From: Tetrahymena elliotti 4EA
Lineage: Eukaryota; Ciliophora; Oligohymenophorea; Hymenostomatida; Tetrahymenidae
Assembly: GCA_000231825.2 (NCBI GenBank)
Contig: JH720356.1
Coordinates: 321,787 to 385,786, forward strand
Reading direction: 5' to 3'
Length of the DNA: 64,000 nucleotides
The position numbers and the translations under genes were made by a program. The notes below the pieces were generated by a model. That model was given only the letters and a program-made list of their open reading frames with translations. It had not been told where the DNA came from and did no database searches. Of this stretch, positions 13,468 through 23,609 are shown piece after piece (position 1 is the first letter of the stretch; each line of letters begins with the position of its first letter).

Positions 13468-15321
13468 TCATGAATAAATTTAAAGTTTAGGTTTAGTAAA
13501 TATATTTTTATTCAATTCTTTAATTTCATTTGATTTTTCAAAAATCTTTACGAAATGAGGTTTAGAGTTTTTTTTTTGAAGCCAGGGCAAAGATATATTG
13601 CTACTGTTATTAGTATTGTTGAAGCTTTTTTTCAAGTTTGTATCTTTCAAATAGATATCTTAAGACCGAGAGTAATATATAGATTATTAAGTTGTATCTT
13701 ATTAATTATACTTATCAGCTTTTTACTAATTCATGATTTTATTATTATAGTAAGATATATAATACTTAGGACTTTCTAATTAAATAATTTAGGAACCTTT
13801 CCTGCTTTAAAATTAAGTTTTCGAAGATTAAGTATTTTGGAAAATAGAGTTATATCTTTCTTTTTCTTAAAAGTTAAGATCATCACTTATGATTTCATCA
13901 AATTAACTGTTTCTATCATTAGTTTAGCTAGTATTTCTAAATTGTTAAGAATATGCACTGCTTGATTTGTTATCATAGCTGACGATAGTGGATTGCTTAG
14001 ATAAAATATTTCGTTTTTTCATGAATGAGAGAAGGTTTTTTCTTTTTTCATCTAAATCATTATGATCAAATGAAGCTTAGTCTTTTTATCTTAAATGGTC
14101 TATTAGATCAGTTTCTTAACCCATAGATTATTTTAAACTTGGCTTTCCTTGTTTTAAAGTCTTCCATAAATATTATAATCTAACAAGATGATGATTCTTT
14201 GTTTTGTTTAAAATATCTAAAATATATTAGCAATCTTGATTTTGTTTTGGACCAAAGTTCTTGAAAATATTAATAAATTATTTTTATTATTCTCTAAATA
14301 AAAAAAGAAAAAAATTACATAATTTTCAAAGAATTTCATCATTTATTTTATATTTTGACTACTTATAAATGTATCCTGCTCTCCTCTGTCTTTTTCTTAC
14401 TGCCAAATAACTTTATTGATTAAATTCTGCTAAGGTTACTCATCTTATGTTGGTTTCTTTTTATTTTACAATTTTTCCATGTGCTCTTAAATATATTAGC
14501 ACTTTTAAGAGAATTACCTTAATCTATTGAAATTTACTTTAACACTTTCTTTGTTTTTAGCATCTAACTATAATGATTAAATCATAAATTTTACTAAAAT
14601 AAAATAAAAGTTTTTAATTTAACTTCAATTTGTTCTTCTTTTATTTTTATTTTTCTTTTTTTCCTTCCCTCTATCACTTTTTGAATTTGATGGTCATAGA
14701 TGGCTGCTCTTAGTTGAAATATTTGACATATTTGTGTTGAGAAACCTATTGTGCCAAGGATCCCTGTTAATTGCTTTAAAAAAATAAAAAAATAAATTTT
14801 TATCAAAGTAGAACTATTTTTTTTAATAACCTTTTTAGGTATAGAATACAAACTAGTTTGTGTTTCACAAGTAGCACATGTGAATCTTGTATTAATGTTA
14901 CTGCTTAGTAATTCTAACTCTCCAAAATACTAATTATCACTTAATTTTGCTATCACAATCTTCTCTTTTTTCTTTTGAGCAAGCTCGTTTTGCCATATCA
15001 TATTTTTTCTTACAATTCTCTCTGGCATATTTAATGTCTTTTCTGTATTAATTGTATCATTCTCAAAGATCCTAGATATCTTTAAGCGTTTTTTAAAACA
15101 TCAAATAGACAAAAAAAACTTACAGAAACTTCGCCTTCCTTAATAATATAAATATGTGTAGCAATCTGGCCTTCATAATAAACATCTTATCCTCTTTCGC
15201 ATTTTAAAAAAGAGCATATTTACCAAATAGCTTTTAAGTTTTCTTCCTCTAATTAAGAGAATATACTTAATTCCTTTAAAAATCCTACTCCCCTTATTAA
15301 TTAAATATCTTCAATGTCCAT
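13468..15321 (-). CDS. Cyclic-nucleotide-binding domain protein
   Basis: ATG (MDIEDIQLIRGVGFLKELSI) at 15321 to TGA at 13468-13470, with at least four introns. The N-terminal 170 residues form a cNMP-binding domain: F..L, then CERGQDVYYEGQIATHIYII and KEGEVS. The phosphate-binding cassette follows as FGELELLSSNINTRFTCAT, which keeps the FGE and the downstream Arg that contact the ligand in PKA and cyclic-nucleotide-gated proteins. About 40 charged residues are inserted ahead of the cassette. The rest is basic, coiled and then Ser/Asn/Gln-rich, without a kinase or channel domain, so it is not a PKA or CNG protein. A frame mismatch at the intron near 14310 shows that one splice site is not resolved. 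Partners unknown. Confidence 0.78.
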
Positions 15322-16015
15322 ATAATTAATTTTCTTTAAAAAATTTATTAAAATAAAATTTTTAGTTATTTTAAAAATATATATTCTATGTTTGCTTTAA
15401 AAAGCTTAAATTAGGATTGAAGCATACAGCTGTAGTTATTTTCATCATCAAGTTTTAATAAAATAATATAGTTTTTTCAAAGAAATAATACACTCCAAAC
15501 CACCTTTTAATTCAATTTTTATTTTTTTAAAATAAGAATTTCTTTTCTTGAAAACTATTTGAAATAAATTAAACATTTTGATCTAATCTATCAAAAAAAT
15601 AATATTTTTATTTTAACGCTTCAGAAAATTTCAAAAATATTATTTTGTAAAAGAATGAGAGAGAGCATTTAATGATATTTAAGTTTATATTTAGCAGCTC
15701 TAATTAATTTACATCATAGAAATGAATCAATCAAATATGAATAGTTTTTTCTTCTTAACTGACTAGGAATTAGATCAGCTATAATCAATTATTAGTAATC
15801 ATTAAAATTTAGAAGATAGATACTTATCTAAATTATTTGAAACTACTTGGTGAAAATTTAATTTTTTAAAGTTAATTTGTATGCTGATAATTGATAAATC
15901 AATAATATAAAGTCAAAAAGAATTTTATTATCTTTAAATTAATTAGATTCATAAATTAAACTTCATAAAAATAATCATCACTTTCTTTTTAGTATAATAT
16001 AAGATAACATATAAA
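15322..16015. other. Divergent intergenic region
   Basis: The 5' flanks of the cNMP-binding gene (minus) and the EFHB-like gene (plus) meet here. AT-rich, no gene or clear motif seen. Confidence 0.6.
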
Positions 16016-17916
16016 ATGGCTGCAAATAGAACTAAAGATTTATTTCCAGGATATAAATCTGTAATTAAATAATTATAATAGTTATAAATTATGAGATCAG
16101 TAACTCATTATTTACATTTTTATTTCTAAAATAGGCTGGTGTAACCACTAAATTACCAGATGAATCTGCATTAAATTGCATTAAACCCAAAGAAAATTAA
16201 GTAAATTTATAAAATTAATTTATAAATCTTATTTATTCATAAAATATTATTACAAAAGAATCCTGGTACTCCAGAACATATTAAAAAGTACAGAAAGTCT
16301 TACAAGAATCAACCTGGCTAAACAATAGTATACAAAATTCAAAAATACCTAAAAAAATTAACTCAGCATAATTCAAATTATCTCAAAAGTTGCATTATGG
16401 CATTTATGATGATTAAAAACCATCTGAGACATTTATTTATGGGAAAAAAATTGAAGGCTCTGACCATGTAAATATTTATCAAACAAATTGAATTATTAAA
16501 ATGATAAATTATATTGCTTTGATTTGTTAAAATTTCTTTTAGTTATTCATACTATCTTTTTTTAAATAGGTTTAATAAGTCATGGATAGTGGAAAGACAG
16601 AAGGTATTAAGTAAATGATAAATGAAATAAAAGAAGCAAAATATCATTCAAGATAAGTGTAAAAATATTAAAGACCCTTTGATTTTTAAATAATTGATGA
16701 TTTTCTTCTTGAAATATTATAGAGAGCCTTTAGGTAAAAGAATGGAAAGAAATTATGAATTCCCATAAGAAGTTCATTAAGATGATTTTAAATTTGGTGT
16801 TGCTACTATTAACAGTGAGAATACTGCTAAAGAAGTTATGTTCCCTTAAAAGCCTTATGTCAATGATCAATCTACCCATAACTAATATGTACGTTCTCAT
16901 GGTAATTATGAGGCTGGTGAGCAAAAAAATAGAGGATATAACTGGAAAGTTGATCCTTAATAGCATCGCTTTGGTAAAACTGATAAGATAGCTTCAAATG
17001 AAGTCGTTTATTGCCTTAATTAAGAAGCTATATAAGATTAGTAAGCTTTTTACAGTTAAACTTTAAAAACAATGATTAACTAACTATTTATTTATATTAT
17101 AGATTCCCTAAAACTACTATTGTCTAAAAGAAATAAGAAGATTTTAGAAACTTTAAGGAAGATCACTTGGGTTTACCAAAGAACTTAGGTTAGACAAATG
17201 CTAAAAATAATCCTGACATGGTCTTCGGTGCTCGTTTAGGAGGTCCAGATGAGTGGAATGCAGGTTTAATTATACAAAAATAATTTCATTATTATAGCAA
17301 AGTATAATATAAAGGTAAATGCATATCAGGAGAAGCTAATTTGAAGGAGGTTCAAACAGATAAAGATTTAGGTAAAACAAATAGATTTGGATTCAGAAAT
17401 GTTACAAAGGATGGTGATGAAAATAGAGTATTTGGTGTTCCTACCATCAGAAATGATATCTCAAAGCCATCATAGAAGTCAATAGCTGATCCTAATGTAA
17501 AAAGAATTGAAAAAATAAAAATTTAGTTATATTTTCATTCTAAAAAAAGAATTATGGTGACGAAAAGCCAGCTGTAGAACTTCTGTTCCCTAAAAAATAT
17601 GATTATATGGGTGTTGAATAAGATGATTTTAAAATAAAAAGACATAAATATGAAGTAATTTAAATTCAAAAACAAAATTTTGAAAATTAATAAAATTTTT
17701 ATCAGGTTAAAGATATTTTTGAAAAAATTGGTTACAAATATAAAATTGGTAAATTTGAAGGTATCTTCAAACGTGCCTTGGAGATTGTAAATTTTATTTA
17801 TTCTAATTATTTTTTATTAAATTTATTTAATATCAAATTAGGAAAATAGTACAGATAATAAAGTCTCTTGTAGTTCATTCCTTTAAGCTATATAAGAAAT
17901 GGATCACATTGAGTGA
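16016..17916 (+). CDS. EFHB/CFAP21-like axonemal protein lacking visible EF-hands
   Basis: ATG at 16016 (MAANRTKDLFPGYKS), TGA at 17914-17916, about seven introns. Segments follow the order known for animal EFHB: HIKKYRKSYKNQPG, LHYGIYDDQKPSE, REPLGKRMERNYEFP, FGVATINSENTAKE, then VRSHGNYEAGEQKNRGYNW. Next come KKQEDFRNFKEDHLG and FGARLGGPDEWNAG. Near the end are FGVPTIRNDISKP and NYGDEKPAVELLFPKKYDY, then a helical tail. EFHB (CFAP21/FAP21) is a microtubule inner protein of ciliary doublets. In animals a pair of EF-hands lies between the DEW/DEF segment and the FGVPTIR segment; here that interval is short and I see no EF-hand loop. Family call from remembered motif order, so it should be checked by alignment. 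Confidence 0.72.
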
Positions 17917-18139
17917 TAGATAAAACATTCAAAACCTTACTAATAAAAGTTTTTTACATAATTAGTTATTTATAATTTACTTAAAGAAAAACGTATATCT
18001 ATTTTATCTTGTTAAAAAGTAGAATTCTAAATATTTATGGTTTATCAGCTTAAAATAAAAGATATGAATCAAATTAACTTTCTTTCTAATTTGAAAATTA
18101 TATTTAATAAAGGAAAAATAGAAATTTATTTAATTTTAT

Positions 18140-18565
18140 TATAAAATTATTGTATTTGGAAATATTTTATCTAAAAAAATAGATAACAAGACAAATCCAA
18201 ATCATAAGAAGATAATATATTCTTATAAATGTAAATTTGTTTGTTTAGTTTTGAAAGGAATAGCTCAAAAAAAATGTAGCATAAATGGATAGATTTTGGT
18301 GACTTTTATTGACTATTTGAAGACACAAGAGTGAATATTTCATCATGCTAATATAAAAAGTAAAATCACTCAAGTTAATTTTATTTAAATAATTAATTAA
18401 ACTCCATAAATTAAAATTGTAAAATATTTTTTGTATTTGGTAAAGATTTATCTTGAAAAAAATAGATAATTAAACATAAAGAGAAGTACAATTAATTATA
18501 ACATAATATACTATGATAAATTTTTGTTTGTTTGATTATCTGATTTTGAATGGAATCAGTTCAAA
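18140..18565. repeat. Degenerate direct duplication, offset about 280 bp
   Basis: 18148-18270 resembles 18430-18560. Shared blocks in the same order are ttgtatttgg, a tttatct...aaaaaaatagata block, an aataatatat...ttgtttg block, and ttttgaa-ggaat-agttcaaaaa. Copies have diverged by substitution and small indels. Confidence 0.6.
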
Positions 18566-18568
18566 AAG

Positions 18569-18616
18569 TAGATAGATAGATAGATAGAGAGATGGATGGA
18601 TGGAGGATGGATGAAT
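18569..18616. repeat. GATA/GGAT microsatellite
   Basis: Runs of (gata)n followed by (ggat)n and a gatgaatg tail. It directly abuts the right copy of the degenerate duplication. Confidence 0.9.
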
Positions 18617-19254
18617 GTGTTTTGATGTTTGATGAATTAGAGGAGATATAAGAGTGAAGCTTTAATCTAGATAGAGGTAATTTATATAAAAAGTAGATAA
18701 TATATTATTATATAAATTTATATTAGTTATATAGTTTCTTCTAGCAGTTAACTGATATAAAATCTTTTTCTATATAATAGTTTGTCAGTCAGTCAGTATT
18801 TTAAATAAGTTTATCTTATATATTAGCTTAAAAGTATTTGTTAATTTATAAGTTATTTAGTTAGTTAGTTTTTCATCTTATTCTTTGATATTAACTAAAG
18901 TAAGTAGAATTTAACTTCGTCTTTAGTCTATATCATAATTACATGTATTTTTGCTGAAAATAGTTAATATACATATTTAAAACTTATCAAAAAAATAGTT
19001 ATTGAAAAAGCAGAGAATTTTTTTCTAGATAACTAGTTAACATATTTATTCAGTTTTTTTGTGTACCTTCTTTCATAGCAAAAGAAATCATAACGTTAAG
19101 GAAGAATGAGCAGCTTAAGTTTGACTAGTTTGTTGGTATGTATTTATAATGAGACATTGATTGTATTTGTATTATTTTTTATAAAATATATAGTTTTTTA
19201 TATAAGCGATTGTAATATTTAATAAATCAAAATTTAAAGCTCTCTCATTCATTT

Positions 19255-20913
19255 TCAGTTAATTATTGAGCTGTTATTATTGCTTAAAATTGGAGTATTC
19301 AAAGAATTAGTAATGTTAATATTGTTGTTGTTATTCATGGATTAGTTATTGTTATTGTTATTATTGTTCATCATGTTCATATTATTTGATTAATTTTATG
19401 GAGTTGCTGAAATATAGCTGAATTGTTATCTTCTTAGAGCACTTAAGGCTGGATTGTAAGGCATGACTTAAAGTTCAACAGCCTTCTTAGATAGCTTGTA
19501 TTTACCTATGTACTGCATACATGAAAAAGAAAAGCGAATAACATTTCCTTATTTGGAGCTCTTTAAGAATTCTTTTGTTATTCCTGCCTTCTAGAGGTCA
19601 TCATAGTGAACAAAAATATCTTTATTATCATCATCCATAACAATAAATCCATAATTCTTATTTTCATCAAAAAACTTTAAACTACCCATGTACCTTCTTA
19701 AATTCTCATTAATAGCATTGGCACTAATTTAAGAACCTTGAGATTGCTATTGTTATTACTATTATTGAGACTATTAGTTATTTTACTATTGTTATTATGA
19801 ATTCTACTGTTATAACTGGGATGAGCTAGAACCCATAGAATAACTCATTGATTTAGTGAGCTAGTTAGAAGGTAACTTTTAAAGCTAATCAAAAGAGGGG
19901 TTTAGTAAGTTAATTGTTGCTGGAGGAGGAATGAATGGAGGGGTAAGGAGATTTGGAGTTTATACTGAAGGAATATTAACCATGTTTGCCATAGAATGAG
20001 TAAACAACTAAGGATTTTATATAAAGTCTATTGAAGGAGTTGAAAGTAAATTAGGAGTACTAAGATTTTATTGTATGTTTTAACCTTGTTAAGATTGCAT
20101 TTACTATGGTTAAGATACTTGATTATCTTACACATTCTAACTATTAGCTTAATTTAAGTTAACACTTTCGTTGCTACTTTGAGAACTCATGGCTAAGTTA
20201 TCTGTTATTTTAGTCTATGATGAAATGGAATTGGAATTTTAGACTTAGTTATTTTGTTATTAATTACTTGTAATTGAGTTGCCTTAGTTAAAGTTTGTGT
20301 TATTATCTTGCTTTACGTTAGTATTGTTAGTTAGGCCATTTAATTACTACGTTTAATTCTATAAATAATTTTATTAAAACCCATTCATTTAGTTATTTAA
20401 GTTCATAGTTTATTATTGGCTCTCTTCATTTACTTTCTCAGGATTCAAAAGTTGATTAGAGTTAACAGTGTTAGAAAATTATGTAGGTTATTCTGGATTT
20501 AATTACTGAGTGAGGCTAAAGGAGTTAGGTGGTGAGCTGGTTTCATTAACTTTTGGGTTAAATTTAGAAGGCTAAGTGCTATTTATAGTTAGTGTTTCTT
20601 CTGCTTCGTCTATGTAGTTTTAGTATTTTAATCTACGTTGATTATTTTCTAGGTTATGAGCAGGTTCATGGTGATGGTTAGATGCATCATTGTTATTGTT
20701 TGAAGAGCCACTCTAGTGGTGATTAATCAGACTCAAAAACTAGCTGTTATTAGAGAAATCGTTAGAGCCTTTGAATAAATCTAAGAATTCATTAGGAACT
20801 CTGATTTAGAATGGATTGAAAGTGTCAGAAAGAGATTTTTTGTGTTTTCTGTGGAAAGAATGTCTCTTTTATCCTGCTGGGATTTGAGGTGTCTCGGCAA
20901 CTCCATATATTTA
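19255..20913 (-). CDS. Cold-shock-domain protein with long Gln/Asn-rich arm (5' exon missing)
   Basis: One open exon of 552 codons ending in TGA at 19255-19257. About 400 residues are very rich in Gln, Asn and Ser and contain Pro-rich islands (TPPFIPPPA). A cold-shock domain follows at about 400-470: MGSLKFFDENKNYGFIVMDD has the RNP1-like NYGFI, and KDIFVHYDDL the RNP2-like FVHY. A second Asn-rich tail ends the protein. Cold-shock domains bind single-stranded RNA or DNA, as in Y-box and Lin28 proteins; the flanks look prion-like. No in-frame ATG exists near the left edge and a TGA lies just upstream. The exon therefore probably begins at the acceptor ending in AACAG, with the start codon in an upstream exon I could not identify. 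Confidence 0.8.
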
Positions 20914-21979
20914 CTGTTAAAGATATGAAAGTTTCTATCATGAAACAATATCAAATAATAACAAAAATAATTAATTTTTTAATTTAAATTTTATTTCTTA
21001 TAGCAAACAGTTGTCTTTACGAACTCAAATCAATTTTTTTAAAGAAAAATGAACATAATTTTTACATAACTATTAGAACTTTAGTCTTCCTTCAAACTGA
21101 CTCCATTTTGTTAGTCCTTTAGGTCACCTAAAATCTATATTATTAATAATTTTAAATTAAAAAAGAGTAATCTCTTTTTTCAATTGGTTAAGGAGACCCC
21201 CTCCAAAAAGATGAAATTCAAAATTAATTTTTAGACACGTAGATAATATTTAAATGAAAATTTACATCGGAAATAAGTGCTTAATCTAATATTGGTAAAA
21301 TAGGAGAGTTTTTTTGTCTCACAACATCGTAGTGCTTTTAGTCAGGCTAATAAAGATTTATGAGACCAATATCAAAACCATTATTATAGATAGTTGACTT
21401 CAAAAATTACTGCTCTTAGCTGATAGTAAAAATAGTAATCTTCGTCTTAAAGATAAGAGACAATAATTCGAGGTTAAGCTATATAAAATTTAAAAATAAT
21501 ATTTAGTTTTATTTATTTATGATTGAAAAGTATCTATCTATTTATCCTCAAATTTAAAATTTGTTTAGAGGTTGATAAAATAGGAATAGAAGTAAAATTT
21601 AAAAAATACTTCTTTTTAAGATATTTAATTAAGTGTAAATTTGAAAGAGATTCTGTATGCTGGTTATATATAGATAGTCTTCAAATAAAACAAAATAAAA
21701 TAAAAATAGAATTTTTTTAAAATTTAAGTTAGAACAACAATCATTAACTATTTATTTTCTTGGTACTCTGTACTTCTATGAAAAATATGTGTTCACTCAA
21801 AAAATGAAAGAGTAATTTTTTATTCTTTGGCAAGTTTTAAATCAACTAAAAAGCACATTCAAATCATCCATCAATAATTATTTGCCTTTACTTTTCAATA
21901 GAAAATGAGTAGTTTATTTTTCATTTGTATAGTAATTTTATAGAATTGACGTGTTCTTAAATTTAGTTCTATCTATCAA
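20914..21979. other. Intergenic region / likely 5' exon of the cold-shock gene
   Basis: Should contain the missing first exon, 5' UTR and promoter of the cold-shock-domain gene, and the 3' flank of the next minus-strand gene. A slightly GC-richer patch lies at 21181-21480. A plus-strand open stretch at 21523-21720 has no recognisable motif. Confidence 0.5.
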
Positions 21980-22801
21980 TCATTGTTAAAACTCTTTAAA
22001 TTTGTGAAGGATTAAATTTTTTATCCACAAATATTTTTATTCGAAGAAATTAGTTTATTCTAAAAATATTGAATTGAAAATATCTTTCATTTTCCTTAAT
22101 TCAATGTTTGTTTTTATAATGCAATCCTTAAAAATTCTAAATTTTTAAATTTATTATTTTAAATATTTACTCTTTCAAAGCATTTTAAAGTTGGATTTGT
22201 GAAGTAGTCTGCTACCCATCTTTCGTTTTAAATAAATCCCTCAAGCTTCTTAGAGAGCAACTGTTGATATAAGATAAATTTAGCTTTAGATACTTTAATT
22301 AAATAATATTTATGAAACAATTTTTTCATTTTTCAAAACTAGCTTAAATAGTCTTTTTATGGTCTTCAAAAGCATTTGATTGATAATTTTACTTGCTTAT
22401 GACTTTACTATCTAGCAATTATTTGTAAATCAGACTTAATCCTGATTGATGTCTTTTTAAATGCTAACTAAAGGCATATGTACTGAATAAAAATATAAGA
22501 ATTTACCTTTGATTCTATCAAGTGTTTGATGAATTTTTTGCAATACTGCTATATTTTTTCATAGTGATCTATTGTATTGAAAAGTGCAAGAGAAACCGAT
22601 TTCATCAAGTTATTTTATCCCTTTATATTTGAATAGAATTAAATGTACTGTTTAATTGAGAATTTAGTAAATGATTGCTGATGCTTAGCTATTTAAAATA
22701 AAGTGAAATGTCTTAATTCATATTAAAAGAATTACCTCTGGTGTTTTGCATATCTCAAAATTGTTATCTATTAAAACTTATTCTATTTTTGAATTTGTCA
22801 T
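21980..22801 (-). CDS. Helical protein, possibly BAR/F-BAR-like
   Basis: ATG (MTNSKIEQVLIDNNFEICKTPE) at 22801, TGA at 21980-21982. Four introns give a clean reading: one before HQQSFTKFSIKQYIQFYSN, one before HLKRHQSGLSLIYKQLLDSK, one after KKTIQA and one after NPTLKCFER. The product, about 200 residues, is almost wholly amphipathic helix. It has features of BAR-type adaptors (HYEKIQQYCKKFIKHLIESK; KAKFILYQQLLSKKLEGFIQ; IELRKMKDIFNSIFLEQTNF). BAR and F-BAR domains bend membranes. The resemblance is to general pattern only, so the family is a suggestion and any coiled-coil protein could look like this. Confidence 0.55.
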
Positions 22802-23609
22802 AATCTAAATTAATATCCTTTAGATGCTAGGTTGCGTACTTCACTTACTTGCTAGTGCTTTATTTATTTATTAATTAAATAATCACAATTTTAGTTTTAA
22901 TATTTTCTTAATTTTTAATATTAAATAGAAATCTTTTTTCTTTTTTTTCCTTATCTATTCCTTTTTTTGCATAATTAATTTAAGCATTCACAATTAAATA
23001 AGTGTTTATGTTTTCAAATTTATATTTACCTAATATTCAACTTAATCCAGATAGTTTATATAGTCAGCATAATCTTATTCCTTATCATCAAGCTTCATTC
23101 ATATATTTAAATTTAAAATCATTTTAAAATAATTGAATCTCATTCATTTTAATTTTTCTTCTACATAATTACATGAAGCTCAATAGCATATTAATTGAAT
23201 AATAGCAACACTTGATTTAAAAAGAGAAAATTAAAATGAATACATATATTGTATATATTGTGAATTATTTATTAAAAATAAATTAATTTTTCTTTTATAA
23301 AAAAATTTTAACAGGTTGATTTAATATTTCATTAATTAACCAGGTTAAATCTAAAAATTTTCTAGTTTGTATGTTAAATATTTTATGTAAGATTAATGTA
23401 GACTATATATATCATCAAAAGAAGGCAATAAAGGATTTTTATAATATATGAAAAATTAATGAGTTCAACAGAAACTATCTGTTTGAGATTTTTATGAAAA
23501 CTAAAACAAAACAAGAAAAAAGCAATTAATAATAATTAAAAAACCCTTCACAATAATTATTGCAAATTAAATTACAGTTTATCAATAACATTAATTTACA
23601 TAAAAAATT
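22802..23609. other. Divergent intergenic region
   Basis: AT-rich DNA between a minus-strand and a plus-strand gene; expected to carry both promoters. No gene or motif recognised. Confidence 0.6.

Larger units (their letters stand above)
17917..19254. other. Intergenic region with a duplication and microsatellite
   Basis: A 1.3-kb spacer between the 3' ends of two converging genes. It contains a degenerate duplicated segment and a GATA/GGAT simple repeat (separate entries). No gene seen. Confidence 0.65.

Noticed and set aside
13555..13779. Plus-strand open stretch with a hydrophobic C-terminal half that looks like a small membrane protein
   Set aside because: It lies antisense to the well-supported last exon of the cNMP-binding gene, whose minus-strand reading has better composition and continuity.
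16730..16991. Overlapping open stretches on both strands
   Set aside because: Both are out-of-frame shadows of an EFHB-like exon that reads VRSHGNYEAGEQ in the correct frame.
21523..21720. Short plus-strand open stretch with Cys and Trp
   Set aside because: No motif, lies in AT-rich spacer, and could occur by chance.
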